The notes under the pieces: generated by a model | Seen by the model: the letters and a program-made list of their open reading frames with translations, nothing else | What the model was told of the DNA's origin: nothing | Databases searched by the model: none | Made by a program: the position numbers and the translations under genes | NCBI RefSeq assembly: GCF_000702325.1 | Contig: NZ_KL370891.1 | Location: 1,324,917-1,388,916, forward strand | Direction of reading: 5' to 3' | From: Thiomicrorhabdus sp. Milos-T2 | Lineage (GTDB): Bacteria; Pseudomonadota; Gammaproteobacteria; Thiomicrospirales; Thiomicrospiraceae | Length of the DNA: 64,000 nt | Shown: piece by piece, positions 1 to 9,448 of the stretch | Layout of the letters: every line of letters starts with the position of its first letter | Numbering within the stretch: the first letter of the stretch is position 1

Positions 1-708
1 AATTTCACCAACAAACTTACGCATACGTCCTTCAATCATCTTTTCAATGATTTCCATTGGCTTACCAGAAGATTTTGCCTGTTCGATTTGGAACGCACGT
101 TCCTTCTCAACAACCGCAGAATCTAAATCATCAGAAGAAACCGCAGAAGGTTTAGCTGCCGCAACATGCATAGCAACATCACGTGCAAGAGCGTCATCAC
201 CACCTTCTAGAGAAACAACAACACCAATTTTTTCACCGTGCTGATACTGACCAATTTGACCCGTTGTTTCGATAAGCTCAAGACGACGAACTTCCATGTT
301 CTCACCAATCTTAGCAATCATTTCACGACGAGTCTGATCTACTGTTTTACCATTAGCCATTTCAGCGTTCATTACTGCTTCAATATCAGTTGTATTGTTT
401 GCTAAGGCAATCGCTGCAATTTCATTTGCGAAACCTTTAAATTCATCACCTTTGGCAACAAAATCTGTTTCACAGTTTACTTCTGCAATAATACCTGATT
501 TTTTATCATCAGAAACGGCAATCGCAATAACACCTTCAGCGGCTACACGACCTGCCTTCTTATCTGCACCAGCCATACCCTTCTTACGAAGAAATTCAAT
601 TGCTGCATCCATATCGCCATCTGTTTCAGATAACGCTTTTTTACAATCCATCATACCTGCGCCAGTTGTTTGACGTAGTTCTTTAACCATTGCTGCTGTA
701 ATAGCCAT
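1..708 (-). CDS. tsf: Elongation factor Ts (3' end outside window)
   Basis: EF-Ts is the cytoplasmic guanine-nucleotide exchange factor that regenerates EF-Tu-GTP. Translating the minus strand from the ATG at 708-706 gives an open frame of 236 codons running off the left edge. It starts MAITAAMVKELRQTTGAGMM, followed by DCKKAL, the typical N-terminal EF-Ts domain, and later has the core NCETDFVAKG motif that contacts EF-Tu. The family is usually about 280-300 residues, so roughly 50 C-terminal residues are missing. It lies 99 bp downstream of rpsB on the same strand, the conserved bacterial rpsB-tsf arrangement. The identification is secure. Confidence 0.97.
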   Translation of the reverse strand, partial: MAITAAMVKELRQTTGAGMMDCKKALSETDGDMDAAIEFLRKKGMAGADKKAGRVAAEGVIAIAVSDDKKSGIIAEVNCETDFVAKGDEFKGFANEIAAIALANNTTDIEAVMNAEMANGKTVDQTRREMIAKIGENMEVRRLELIETTGQIGQYQHGEKIGVVVSLEGGDDALARDVAMHVAAAKPSAVSSDDLDSAVVEKERAFQIEQAKSSGKPMEIIEKMIEGRMRKFVGEI

Positions 709-777
709 TTTTTAAATCCTTACTTAAAGAAAATTTAATTCAATTTGACCCAATTAAATAAAATATAACGTTTTATT

Positions 778-793
778 TAACCAGGCCTGGTTA
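778..793. repeat. CCAGGCCTGG palindrome between rpsB and tsf
   Basis: The 16-bp perfect palindrome TAACCAGGCCTGGTTA (core 781-790) lies 15 bp past the rpsB stop in the direction of transcription. It is one member of the window-wide iterated palindrome family. In RNA it would form a short hairpin without a U-tract, so it could attenuate or punctuate rpsB-tsf read-through, but that is inference. Confidence 0.8.
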
Positions 794-807
794 GTTACTA
801 ATGTATT

Positions 808-1548
808 TTATTTAGCTGCTTTTTCTTCAGCTTCTACAAAATCATCTCCTTCAACTGCAGTCGTGATGGTAGCTTTACCTTCATTGATTGCATCTGCAGC
901 AGCAGATAAGTATAAAGAGATTGCACGGATTGCATCATCATTACCAGGGATAACATAATCAACACCACGTGGGTCATTGTTAGTATCTACTACACCGATA
1001 ACTGGAATACCTAGGTTTTGTGCTTCTTGGATAGCAATTTTTTCATTACCAGTATCGATAATAAAAATAGCATCTGGCATTGCACGCATGTCTTTAATAC
1101 CACCTAAAGAAAGCTCTAACTTAGTCTTTTGACGAGTCATCATTAACGCTTCTTTTTTAGTGATCTTTTCAAAAGTACCGTCTTTTTCCATCGCTTCTAA
1201 TTCTTTTAGACGCTTAATAGACTGCTTGATAGTTTTGAAGTTAGTTAACATACCACCTAACCAACGGTAATCAACATAAGGCATACCACAACGTTGAGCT
1301 TCTTGAGAAACCAACTCACGTGCTGCTTTTTTAGTACCAACAAAAAGCACTTTACCTTTGTTAGCTGCGATTCCGCCCATCATGTTTAACGCGTCGTTAA
1401 ACATAGGTAGAGTTTTTTCTAAGTTAACAATATGAATATTGTTACGTGCTCCAAAGATGTACTCAGCCATCTTAGGGTTCCAATAACGAGTCTGGTGACC
1501 GAAATGAACACCAGCTTCTAACATTTGACGCATGGTTACTTTTGCCAT
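808..1548 (-). CDS. rpsB: 30S ribosomal protein S2
   Basis: Structural protein of the small ribosomal subunit, 246 residues, close to the family norm. The N-terminus [20 protein letters not shown] and the downstream segment [16 protein letters not shown] are the hallmark S2 signature; [19 protein letters not shown] and the C-terminal [10 protein letters not shown] segment are also present. The ATG start at 1548-1546 is preceded by a GGAGA ribosome-binding site about 8 nt upstream. It begins the rpsB-tsf operon and is transcribed divergently from map. A hairpin-forming leader lies just upstream. Confidence 0.98.
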   Translation of the reverse strand: MAKVTMRQMLEAGVHFGHQTRYWNPKMAEYIFGARNNIHIVNLEKTLPMFNDALNMMGGIAANKGKVLFVGTKKAARELVSQEAQRCGMPYVDYRWLGGMLTNFKTIKQSIKRLKELEAMEKDGTFEKITKKEALMMTRQKTKLELSLGGIKDMRAMPDAIFIIDTGNEKIAIQEAQNLGIPVIGVVDTNNDPRGVDYVIPGNDDAIRAISLYLSAAADAINEGKATITTAVEGDDFVEAEEKAAK

Positions 1549-1585
1549 GATTTTATCTCCAATAGTTTTGGGTTAAGCCTCCGTT

Positions 1586-1650
1586 CACCCCATAAAACGA
1601 ACTAAAATATCTATATTTAATTAATGATATTCAGCACCCCGTTTTATGTG
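1586..1650 (-). promoter_or_regulatory. Candidate structured rpsB leader (S2 autoregulation)
   Basis: In the rpsB 5' untranslated region the segments at 1640-1648 and 1591-1599 are perfectly complementary over 9 nt in the transcript (CATAAAACG with CGTTTTATG). Each is followed directly by GGGGTG. The result is a stem-loop with a repeated GGGGTG flank about 40 nt before the start codon. Gammaproteobacterial rpsB genes are known to be autoregulated by S2 through a conserved leader, and this hairpin is a plausible candidate. No covariation was tested, so the functional call is inference. Confidence 0.4.
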
Positions 1651-1786
1651 TCGGTAAACGTGCGGATTTTCTGTTAAAATTCCTCTCATTCGAAAGGCGC
1701 GGCATTTATAACATATTCAAGCCAAATTAACAATTTAAATTGATTAAATTCGCCTTATTTTAACCAAAACAAAAGAAACCTTATTC

Positions 1787-2569
1787 ATGACTATTAAAAT
1801 CAAAACCCCTGAAGAAATTGAAAAACTGCGCGTCGCTGGAAAACTCGCTGCTGACGTTCTAGAAATGATTGCCCCTTACGTTATTCCTGGCGCTTCAACA
1901 GGTGAATTGAACGCTATTATGCATAAATATATGACCGAAGAACAAGGTACAATTCCGGCCACCTTAAACTACCATGGTTTTCCAGCATCTAGCTGCATAT
2001 CAATAAACCAAGTGGTTTGTCACGGTATACCTGATGATAAAAAAACCTTAAAAAAAGGAGACATTGTTAATATCGATGTTACCGTTATCAAAGAGGGTTA
2101 TCATGGTGACACTAGCCGAATGTTTGAAGTGGGCGAAGTCAAGCCTTTTGCAAGTCGTTTATCTAAAGTTGCTCATGAATGTTTATGGCTAGGTATTGAA
2201 CAAGTTAAACCTAACGCAACACTATATGATGTTGCTTATGCTATTCAGCAGCACGCAGAAAAAAACAACTATTCTGTAGTACGTGAATATTGTGGTCACG
2301 GTATTGGCTCTGAGTTCCACGAAGACCCACAGGTATTACATTACGCCGCACCAGAACTCAAAGACATCGTATTAAAACCAGGCATGGTCTTCACCATTGA
2401 ACCCATGATTAACCAAGGAAAAGCGCCCGTCAAAGTATTAGGTGATAATTGGACTGTGGTAACAAAAGACAGAAAACTCTCCGCACAATGGGAACACACT
2501 CTAACTGTGACTGAGACGGGATATGAAATATTCACCCTAAGAACCAATGAAAAGCCGGTATTACCCTAA
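1787..2569 (+). CDS. map: Methionine aminopeptidase, type I
   Basis: Removes the initiator methionine from nascent proteins; dinuclear metal enzyme of the cytoplasm. The 260-residue length is normal for type I. Metal-ligand motifs are visible in order: the first Asp in NIDVTVIKEGYHGDTSRMF together with the second Asp of GDTSR, the His of GHGIGSEFHEDP, the Glu of FTIEPMI, and the Glu of WEHTLTV near the C-terminus. The ATG start follows an A-rich stretch. It is divergent from rpsB and 65 bp upstream of glnD, the same map-glnD order seen in many gammaproteobacteria. Confidence 0.97.
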   Translation: MTIKIKTPEEIEKLRVAGKLAADVLEMIAPYVIPGASTGELNAIMHKYMTEEQGTIPATLNYHGFPASSCISINQVVCHGIPDDKKTLKKGDIVNIDVTVIKEGYHGDTSRMFEVGEVKPFASRLSKVAHECLWLGIEQVKPNATLYDVAYAIQQHAEKNNYSVVREYCGHGIGSEFHEDPQVLHYAAPELKDIVLKPGMVFTIEPMINQGKAPVKVLGDNWTVVTKDRKLSAQWEHTLTVTETGYEIFTLRTNEKPVLP

Positions 2570-2634
2570 GAGACTTTTACATGAGTCGATAAAATATTTA
2601 ACCCCCTTTTACAACTCAACAATGAGCCAAAAGC

Positions 2635-5274
2635 ATGACGGATAACACAAGCACTCCCAATTTTTTCAAATCACTGGCTGATGAAGAAATACCCTTATTT
2701 GAAAAAATAAAACTGGGTCGAGAGGTTTTGTCTCGCTTTAACTCTTATCAATTTGAAGAATTTGAAAACGGTTCTGCCGTTGCCGAGTTAATAAAAGAAC
2801 GTGCAACATTTATTGACCAATTTCTAAAAAAAATCTGGCAAAAATTCATACCTGAAAACACCGGAACGCTCATTGCTGTAGGTGGTTATGGTCGTGGAGA
2901 ACTTCACCCCTATTCAGACATTGACATTCTTATACTGTGTGACGACCTAAATAACAGTCAAGAAGAACTTTGCCAGTTTATTACCTTTTTATGGGATCTT
3001 GGCTTTGATGTTGGTCATGCGATACGTACTGTTAAAGACTGTAAAACAGCTGGTTTAGAAGATGTTTCTACAGCAACAAATCTACTTGAAGCCCGCTGGT
3101 TAACAGGTGACTATGAACGATTTGAACAGCTGCAACAAATTTGGAATGAAACGACAGATTTTTGGAATCGTAAAGCTTTTTTCAGGGCTAAAGTCGAAGA
3201 ACAGGAAAAACGTCACGAACGCTTTAATGACACTATTTATCAATTAGAGCCCAACATTAAAGAGAGTCCAGGTGGTTTACGTGACATTCAAACTATTTAT
3301 TGGGTAGCTAAGCGCCACCTCAATGCCAATTCCATAAATGAGCTTGTGCAAAGAAACTTTCTGTCCACGGAAGAGTTTTTAGAAATTGAAGCTGCCTATA
3401 AATACCTAAACCGCATTCGGTTTGCTTTACAGCACCAAAAGAAACGTCGCGAAGACCGCTTACAATTTGATTTACAGCAAGCTATAGCTGAAAGCTTTGG
3501 ATTCACTGATAACGAACATAAAATGGCTGTTGAGCAGTTTATGAGTGGTTACTATCGAAATGTGCATAACGTCGTAAAACTTAACGAAATTTTGCTACAA
3601 CACTTTAGAGAAATACTTTTTGATGACGAAAACAGTGAAGTAAAAAGCATCAACAACCACTTTAAAACGATTAACAATTACCTAGATATTACCCATCCTA
3701 AAGTGTTTTTAAAAAATCCTACCGCTCTACTTGAGTCGTTTATCATTTTAGAAACACTTCCAGACGTTGAAGGTTTACGTTCTAATGCAATTCGATCAAT
3801 ACGTGACCACCTCTATTTAATCGATGATAACTTCCGAAATGACCCGATTAACAAAGCCCTGTTTATGGAAATATTCAGACAGCCTAAAGGGGTTAATGCT
3901 GCCGTTAAACGTATGCATAAATACGGAGTGTTAGGAGAATACCTACCCGTATTTAAAAAAATTACAGGCTTAATGCAATTTAATATTTTTCATGCCTATA
4001 CGGTAGATGACCATACCATTTTAGTTATTCGTAATCTAAGACGCTTTTTTGTAGATAAGTTTACCTATGAATTTCCAACGGCTCACCAAATTGCAAAAAA
4101 CCTCTGCAAACCTGAAGTTCTCTTTTTAGCCGGATTATTTCATGATATTGCCAAAGGTCGAAATGGCGCTCATGAAATACTGGGAGCTGAAGATGCTATT
4201 GAATTTTCCAACACTCACAACTTATCCAAGAAAGACGGCAATATGATAAGTTGGCTGGTGCGATATCATCTCGACTTTTCTAGCGTCGCTCAAAAGAAAG
4301 ATTTAAGTGACCCTGAAGTCATTCAAAATTTTGCCAAAATCGTAAAAGATCAAGAACATCTTGATTACCTTTACCTACTAACCGTAGCCGATGTTTGTTC
4401 AACCTCTCAAGAAGTATGGAACGATTGGAAAAACTCTCTGTTTTTAGAACTTTATAACGAAACCTCAAATGTGTTGGCGTTAAATATAAATTCACCTAAA
4501 AATAAACAGAAAAAAGCGCTTCAAACTCAAGAGAAAGCCAGAGAGCTTCTCTCTAAACGTGGCATCCCATCCGCTGAATTTAATAATTTATGGAAATGCT
4601 TGTCCAAAAGTGATTTTTTCAGTAAACAATCCCCTAATGAAGTAGCACGTATTACTAAATTACTTTATCAATGCAATCAAACTGACAACCATGTTTTCTT
4701 GGAAGAACAATCTCAACGTGGAGCCTCTGAATTAATCATTTATATGCCTGATAGAGATTATTTGTTTGCAAACATCGCTAACTCTTTAGATTTATTAGGT
4801 ACCGATGTGGTAGAAGCGAGAATATTTAGCAGTAGCGATAAGATGACGTTAGTAATGATGTACTTCTTAAATACCGATACTCATGACTATTTAGCTAAAG
4901 AAAGACACAATGAAGTCATTGATAAAATCAAATTCCAACTTAACTTAGATGACATCGAGCCTCTTGATGAAGGAAGTTTACTTACAAACCGAAGAGTAAA
5001 ACACTTTGATACGCCTACAGAAATTTTATTTGAAAAAATTGATGAATCTTTAACCGAGTTAAGCATTAACACGAAAGACGCACCAGGGCTTATAGCTAGA
5101 ATTAGTTGTGCGCTTAAATCTGAAAACATTCGTTTACATGATGCCAAAATACATACGGTAGGTGAAAAGGCAGAGGATGTATTCTTAATTAGCGACACCG
5201 CTAACCAAGCCATTGTAAGCAAAGAAAGAAAAGATAACTTATCAAAAGCTTTGCTTGATATGATTGAGAATTAA
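2635..5274 (+). CDS. glnD: Bifunctional PII uridylyltransferase / uridylyl-removing enzyme
   Basis: Senses glutamine and controls nitrogen assimilation by adding or removing UMP on PII proteins. At 879 residues it matches the family. Residues 83-97 hold the nucleotidyltransferase motif GGYGRGELHPYSDID with the metal-binding DxD. A central HD-type uridylyl-removing domain is marked by FHDIAKGRNGAHE near residue 503. Two C-terminal ACT domains follow (about 700-780 and 805-879); the last contains TKDAPGLIARISCAL and LHDAKI, the glutamine-sensing fold. It follows map on the same strand, and a bidirectional terminator lies 73 bp after the stop. Confidence 0.97.
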   Translation: MTDNTSTPNFFKSLADEEIPLFEKIKLGREVLSRFNSYQFEEFENGSAVAELIKERATFIDQFLKKIWQKFIPENTGTLIAVGGYGRGELHPYSDIDILILCDDLNNSQEELCQFITFLWDLGFDVGHAIRTVKDCKTAGLEDVSTATNLLEARWLTGDYERFEQLQQIWNETTDFWNRKAFFRAKVEEQEKRHERFNDTIYQLEPNIKESPGGLRDIQTIYWVAKRHLNANSINELVQRNFLSTEEFLEIEAAYKYLNRIRFALQHQKKRREDRLQFDLQQAIAESFGFTDNEHKMAVEQFMSGYYRNVHNVVKLNEILLQHFREILFDDENSEVKSINNHFKTINNYLDITHPKVFLKNPTALLESFIILETLPDVEGLRSNAIRSIRDHLYLIDDNFRNDPINKALFMEIFRQPKGVNAAVKRMHKYGVLGEYLPVFKKITGLMQFNIFHAYTVDDHTILVIRNLRRFFVDKFTYEFPTAHQIAKNLCKPEVLFLAGLFHDIAKGRNGAHEILGAEDAIEFSNTHNLSKKDGNMISWLVRYHLDFSSVAQKKDLSDPEVIQNFAKIVKDQEHLDYLYLLTVADVCSTSQEVWNDWKNSLFLELYNETSNVLALNINSPKNKQKKALQTQEKARELLSKRGIPSAEFNNLWKCLSKSDFFSKQSPNEVARITKLLYQCNQTDNHVFLEEQSQRGASELIIYMPDRDYLFANIANSLDLLGTDVVEARIFSSSDKMTLVMMYFLNTDTHDYLAKERHNEVIDKIKFQLNLDDIEPLDEGSLLTNRRVKHFDTPTEILFEKIDESLTELSINTKDAPGLIARISCALKSENIRLHDAKIHTVGEKAEDVFLISDTANQAIVSKERKDNLSKALLDMIEN

Positions 5275-5346
5275 CTCATTAACTATTAGTTAACTGCTAG
5301 TCAACTTAAAAATAAACTCCACATGAAAGCTTTATAAATGCAAAAC

Positions 5347-5372
5347 AAAAGCTACCTGGCCTGGTAGCTTTT
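5347..5372. terminator. Bidirectional terminator between glnD and the VOC gene
   Basis: A 10-bp perfect stem (AAAAGCTACC with GGTAGCTTTT) around a 6-nt TGGCCT loop, followed by A/T-rich tails on both sides, between two convergent genes. The loop region, CCTGGCCTGG, is a one-base variant of the iterated CCAGGCCTGG palindrome. Confidence 0.8.
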
Positions 5373-5380
5373 AAAAAAAC

Positions 5381-5761
5381 CTAGTTTACAGAATATTCGA
5401 ATAGCTCAAAAGCGTTGTTATCTAAGTCTTTAGAAAATAAGGCTTTTCGACCAGAACGACTCAGCGTAAATGGGTGCCCTATTTCTGTTAATTTAACAAC
5501 AAACTCATCAATTGAATCGACTCTCAATGCAAAATGATAATCTCTACCGCCGTGTTCAGGTCTAATAGTAGATTGATTTGGGTTATCTAATTGCATAATG
5601 TGCAAACTCTGCCCAGCATATAAATCAACCCAATAACCAGGAAACCCTAAATTAGGACGTTGCAAAACATCAACATCTAATAAAGACTGGTAAAAAGCAA
5701 GAGAAGCCTCAGCATCTTTTACAATAATACTAACATGATCAAAACCAACCACTTTTGCCAC
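5381..5761 (-). CDS. VOC (glyoxalase/dioxygenase-fold) family protein
   Basis: A 126-residue single-domain vicinal-oxygen-chelate protein. The N-terminus has the typical FDHVSIIVKDAEASLAFYQS strand-helix. Candidate metal ligands are His9, the LHIMQ histidine in the middle, and the Glu of AFELFEYS at the C-terminus. The fold includes glyoxalase I, fosfomycin-resistance enzymes and ring-cleaving dioxygenases, and the substrate cannot be read from sequence. It is a stand-alone gene converging on glnD. The start ATG at 5761 has an AGAGG site (CTAAAGAGGTTTTTTG) upstream. Confidence 0.85.
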   Translation of the reverse strand: MAKVVGFDHVSIIVKDAEASLAFYQSLLDVDVLQRPNLGFPGYWVDLYAGQSLHIMQLDNPNQSTIRPEHGGRDYHFALRVDSIDEFVVKLTEIGHPFTLSRSGRKALFSKDLDNNAFELFEYSVN

Positions 5762-5919
5762 AAAAAACCTCTTTAGACTAAAAAGAAACGAACATATTAA
5801 TCAAAATTATAACAAAAGACACAAAGGCCAAATTCATTGAATATAAATTGACTATAAATTGAATATTGAACAGATAAGAAGAATGGAGATTTTGGCTTGT
5901 AGATAAGTTGAAAAAGATT

Positions 5920-6290
5920 CAACTTAATCTGACAAGACAGCAGTTAATTACTAACCTAACTTGAAAAAAATTCATTATCAGATTTGAGTTATTTTCCACT
6001 TTTGTGATGCTTAATATTGAAGCTTTGGCAAACGCCTTAACTCCCCTTGTAATAAATGGTGCAAAGTTCTTAGTGTAGTGAACGGTAAAAAAACGCTGCT
6101 GTTTGAGCGCAGCGAGTTCAGCGTTTTCAGTTCACAAGCTTAGAACTTGCCCATTTATGGAGTGGGGTTTGTTTTTTGGTTACTTTTTGCCAAATTGCAA
6201 AAAGTAACGGGAAGCCTGAGTGACAATATTTAAGGCAAAGGCTAATTTTTAAAAAGGCTTCTCAACCGCTGTACTGCGTGATTAAATCTA
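5920..6290 (+). repeat. Structured dispersed repeat A, copy 1
   Basis: This fills most of the 638-bp gene-free stretch 5762-6399. About 350 bp is nearly identical to 51760-52115. It holds a long imperfect hairpin from 6052 (ATAAATGG) to 6158 (CCATTTAT), nested with GTGAAC/GTTCAC and AAAACGCTG/CAGCGTTTT, and then a second tight hairpin at 6179-6208 (GTTACTTTTTGC / GCAAAAAGTAAC). It has no open frame of note. The rest of the gap is A/T-rich with no recognised gene. Confidence 0.85.
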
Positions 6291-6399
6291 AACTTTTAAA
6301 GATAAACTTATATACAAATCCTACAAGCCCCAGCCTTTATTTAAGAACAAAATGAAAAGCTAGTTATAAAACTCTTTATAAAACCAATAAGAGTTTTAA

Positions 6400-7299
6400 T
6401 TAATCGTTACTATGTAAAGCCGTGTTTAAACCACCCCACAAAGAACCATCCGTTACAATCGCTTCAACCGCACCAGTTTGGCTATGTCGTCTAAACAGTA
6501 ATTTAGACTCACCTGATAAATCACGAGCCGAAACAATCGAACCATCAGGCATTTTTACTTTAGTGCCCGCTGTAATGTACAAACCAGACTCAACAATACA
6601 ATCATCACCTAAAGAAATCCCTAAACCAGCATTTGCACCCAATAAGTTTCTTTTACCCATAGAGATAACCTGCTTACCTCCACCAGAAAGCGTACCCATA
6701 ATAGAAGCACCACCACCAATGTCTGTGTTTTCACCCACAACAACACTCGCACTAATTCGCCCTTCTACCATTGAGTTACCCAAAGTACCTGCATTAAAGT
6801 TTACAAACCCTTCATGCATAACTGTTGTACCCGCAGCTAAGTGTGCACCTAGTCTAATACGATCAGCATTTCCTATACGAACCCCTTCAGGAATTACGTA
6901 ATCTGTCATACGAGGGAACTTATCGACACAAGTAACATTAAACTGATGCACTTCACCCTCAATCGCTTCACGAAGATTTTCAACTTCAGATGGTAAAACA
7001 GGGCCTGCAGAAGTCCAAGCAACATTATTAAGTAGACCAAAAACACCGTCTAAATTAATTTCGTTTGGCTTAACTTCACACTCTGATAACAGGTGTAAAC
7101 GCAAATAAGCGTCTTCAGCAGATTTAGGAGCATCATCAACAGAAGCAATCTCTACCGTTACAAAATCACTTTTAATTAAACCTGCTTTTAACGCTAAACA
7201 GTTACGGGCAATTTCTTTGTTAGAACGAGGAAACCACACATCTAAAGTTACGCCGGTTTTAGTATCGCTATAACGGTGTCCAATTCGCTTGATTGTCAT
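6400..7299 (-). CDS. dapD: Tetrahydrodipicolinate N-succinyltransferase (Pseudomonas type)
   Basis: Succinylates tetrahydrodipicolinate with succinyl-CoA in the diaminopimelate/lysine pathway, and works upstream of DapE (also in this window). The C-terminal half is a left-handed beta-helix of hexapeptide repeats (around [20 protein letters not shown], then [17 protein letters not shown] and [19 protein letters not shown]), as in trimeric acyltransferases. The start at 7299 ([10 protein letters not shown]) is preferred over an upstream ATG at 7377. It has an AGAGAG ribosome-binding site at good spacing, and homologous sequence begins there. The product is 299 residues, somewhat shorter than the 340-residue Pseudomonas form. 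It is separated from the divergent ArsC-like gene by about 190 bp. Confidence 0.93.
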   Translation of the reverse strand: MTIKRIGHRYSDTKTGVTLDVWFPRSNKEIARNCLALKAGLIKSDFVTVEIASVDDAPKSAEDAYLRLHLLSECEVKPNEINLDGVFGLLNNVAWTSAGPVLPSEVENLREAIEGEVHQFNVTCVDKFPRMTDYVIPEGVRIGNADRIRLGAHLAAGTTVMHEGFVNFNAGTLGNSMVEGRISASVVVGENTDIGGGASIMGTLSGGGKQVISMGKRNLLGANAGLGISLGDDCIVESGLYITAGTKVKMPDGSIVSARDLSGESKLLFRRHSQTGAVEAIVTDGSLWGGLNTALHSND

Positions 7300-7488
7300 A
7301 ATGCTACTCTCTTTTAATAAAAATAAATAAACCGTGAAGTATACCCGCTCTTTAGATTTACTGAGACATAAATACACCTCAAATCATAAAAAAAGTGATT
7401 TTTTTATCAAATCATTCGCATTTGTAAGCACATAGATAACACTTTATCTTTATAATAATTTGATAAGAAAAACTAAGAGATAAAATCA

Positions 7489-7830
7489 ATGAAAATGTAC
7501 GGTATTCCCAACTGCGATACGGTTCGTAAAGCACAAAAGTTTTTACAAGCCAATAACATTGCTTTTGAGTTTAACGACTTTAAAAAGCAAGGCTTAGACT
7601 TAACGACCATTTTAAAATGGTTAGAATCTCAGCCTATCGAAGTACTGGTAAACAAACGTAGTACAAGTTGGAAACAATTAACTGAAAAGCAAAAAGAAGA
7701 TTTAATGTCTAAAAAAGACTTAATGCCTTTAACCGAGATGCCAACTTTAATTAAACGCCCTGTTTTAGAAACGGGTACCGCCTTACTGGTTGGCTTTAAA
7801 GCTGAAGAATATCAAAATTTAACGGTTTAA
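7489..7830 (+). CDS. ArsC/Spx-family protein, YffB-like
   Basis: A 113-residue thioredoxin-fold protein of the ArsC family. It begins MKMYGIPNCDTVRKAQKFL with a single N-terminal cysteine (Cys9) in the CDT motif, and has the family region MPTLIKRPVLE, in which the basic residue normally contacts the substrate oxyanion or thiol. It lacks the extra cysteines of true arsenate reductases. In E. coli the related yffB lies directly before dapE, as here (103 bp gap), so this is the conserved YffB neighbour and not a resistance gene. The physiological substrate is unknown. Confidence 0.88.
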   Translation: MKMYGIPNCDTVRKAQKFLQANNIAFEFNDFKKQGLDLTTILKWLESQPIEVLVNKRSTSWKQLTEKQKEDLMSKKDLMPLTEMPTLIKRPVLETGTALLVGFKAEEYQNLTV

Positions 7831-7932
7831 AAAACAAAGCTCAAAGAACTTTTAAATAGCAACCTTTTTCATTGCTTATAATTTTCATTACGTTAATGAC
7901 TCATTAAGCAAAACAATAAAAAAGAAGTAAAC

Positions 7933-9063
7933 ATGACTGAAACCATTCACTTAGCTCAACAACTTATTCAAATAGACTCTGTTACTCCAAATGATAAAGG
8001 TTGCCAACAAATTATTGCTGACTACCTTAGTCCGCTTGACTTTAAAGTTGAGAACTTAAAATTTGGAGAGGTGGACAATCTTTGGGCTCGCAGAGGAACC
8101 GAATCTCCTTGTTTTGCTTTTGCAGGCCATACTGATGTTGTACCAACTGGGCCTGAAGATGCCTGGACTCATCCGCCTTTTTCAGCACATATAGACGGTG
8201 ACATGATGTTTGGACGTGGCACGGCTGATATGAAAAGCTCTATCGCTTGCTTTATGGCGGCGAGTAAACGTTTTGTCAACGACTACCCTAATCACAAAGG
8301 TTCAATTGCTTATCTAATCACGAGCGACGAAGAAGGACCCGCCGTTAATGGAACCGTAAAAGTGATTGAAACCTTAGAAGCTCGAAATGAAAAAATTGAT
8401 TATTGTTTAGTCGGAGAACCTTCAAGCTCTAATAAACTATGTGACTCAATCAAAAATGGTCGTCGTGGTTCTTTAAGTGGCCATTTAACCATTAAAGGAA
8501 TTCAAGGACACATCGCCTACCCTGAATTAGCAGATAATCCTATTCACAATGTTGCACCGGCTTTAGAGCAGCTTGTACAAGTTCAATGGGATCACGGCAA
8601 TGAATATTTCCCACCAACCTCATTTCAAATATCCAATATAAACGGGGGAACCGGTGCAACCAATATTATTCCTGGTGAAGTGAGCATTCAGTTTAATTTT
8701 CGTTTTTCTACCGAACATTCACCAGAATCGTTACAAGAAAGTGTGCATGCAATATTAGATCATCACAACCTTAACTACACACTAAACTGGACATTATCAG
8801 GGCTACCTTTCATAACACCTGCAGAAGGTGAAATGATTCAGGCAATTACTAAAGCCTCAAAAGAGCAATTAGGCTACGAGCCAAAACTGTCAACCGGCGG
8901 AGGAACTTCTGACGGACGCTTTATTGCACCAACAGGAGCGCAAGTTATTGAACTTGGTCCGTTAAATGCCACTATACATAAAATAGATGAACAAGTGAGT
9001 GTCAGTGATTTAAATCAATTAACTGAACTGTATTACCGCACTTTGGTTAATCTTTTGGCATAA
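7933..9063 (+). CDS. dapE: Succinyl-diaminopimelate desuccinylase
   Basis: Dinuclear zinc M20-family hydrolase that releases succinate from N-succinyl-LL-diaminopimelate. At 376 residues it is of standard length. Metal and catalytic motifs appear in order: FAGHTDVVPTG (His), FGRGTADMKSS (Asp), SDEEGPAVNGT (the catalytic Glu and a metal Glu), VGEPSSS, and the C-terminal LGPLNATIHKIDE (His ligand). The central dimerisation domain contains GRRGSLSGHLTIKG. It is the partner of dapD, which is transcribed divergently 0.6 kb upstream. Confidence 0.97.
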   Translation: MTETIHLAQQLIQIDSVTPNDKGCQQIIADYLSPLDFKVENLKFGEVDNLWARRGTESPCFAFAGHTDVVPTGPEDAWTHPPFSAHIDGDMMFGRGTADMKSSIACFMAASKRFVNDYPNHKGSIAYLITSDEEGPAVNGTVKVIETLEARNEKIDYCLVGEPSSSNKLCDSIKNGRRGSLSGHLTIKGIQGHIAYPELADNPIHNVAPALEQLVQVQWDHGNEYFPPTSFQISNINGGTGATNIIPGEVSIQFNFRFSTEHSPESLQESVHAILDHHNLNYTLNWTLSGLPFITPAEGEMIQAITKASKEQLGYEPKLSTGGGTSDGRFIAPTGAQVIELGPLNATIHKIDEQVSVSDLNQLTELYYRTLVNLLA

Positions 9064-9088
9064 AAACCTATTTTAAACGAGTCACTTA

Positions 9089-9111
9089 AAACCTGTCTTT
9101 TTGACAGGTTT
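9089..9111 (+). other. Hairpin between dapE and a small membrane-protein gene
   Basis: A 9-bp perfect stem AAACCTGTC/GACAGGTTT with a 5-nt T loop, located between the dapE stop and the ATG at 9131. It has no downstream T-run, so it is more likely a weak attenuator or mRNA-stability hairpin than a full terminator. Confidence 0.55.
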
Positions 9112-9130
9112 AGTTCACAAAGAGAACCTT

Positions 9131-9370
9131 ATGACTGAAACTGAACTCCCATTATCCGTTCAATATTTACTTATCGCCCTACAGCTTGTTGCTTTAGCCG
9201 TATTTCTATACTTTGTGTGGCCTCTTGTTAAAAAAGAGGACTGGAAAGCCAAGTTTATTGATAATAAAACCGCACGCTCCATACTGATTGTGTTTATTCT
9301 TATCATGACGTTTGTTTGGGGAATAGGTGCATTTTTTGATACCTTTTTTCCTGTTGAAGTATTGAGATAA
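9131..9370 (+). CDS. Small two-helix inner-membrane protein, unknown function
   Basis: A 79-residue protein starting MTETELPLSV. Two hydrophobic segments are visible (about residues 10-30, YLLIALQLVALAVFLYFVW, and 49-68, ILIVFILIMTFVWGIGAFF), separated by a charged loop KKEDWKAKF. I do not recognise the family. The ATG at 9131 is preferred over an upstream start at 9101: AGAGAA precedes it at suitable spacing, and the upstream start would sit within the hairpin at 9089-9111. It is followed after 8 bp by a CCAGGCCTGG palindrome. Confidence 0.6.
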   Translation: MTETELPLSVQYLLIALQLVALAVFLYFVWPLVKKEDWKAKFIDNKTARSILIVFILIMTFVWGIGAFFDTFFPVEVLR

Positions 9371-9378
9371 TAAAACAA

Positions 9379-9388
9379 CCAGGCCTGG
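9379..9388. repeat. CCAGGCCTGG palindrome
   Basis: A perfect copy just after the stop of the small membrane-protein gene. It belongs to the window-wide family. Confidence 0.85.
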
Positions 9389-9448
9389 TAAATGAAAACA
9401 AAATTTACCCAACTAATTACCATACGATGGTTTAAAATTAAATAGTAA

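Noticed and set aside
7489-7830. Arsenate reductase for the ArsC-family gene
   Set aside because: It has the YffB context (beside dapE) and lacks additional catalytic cysteines.
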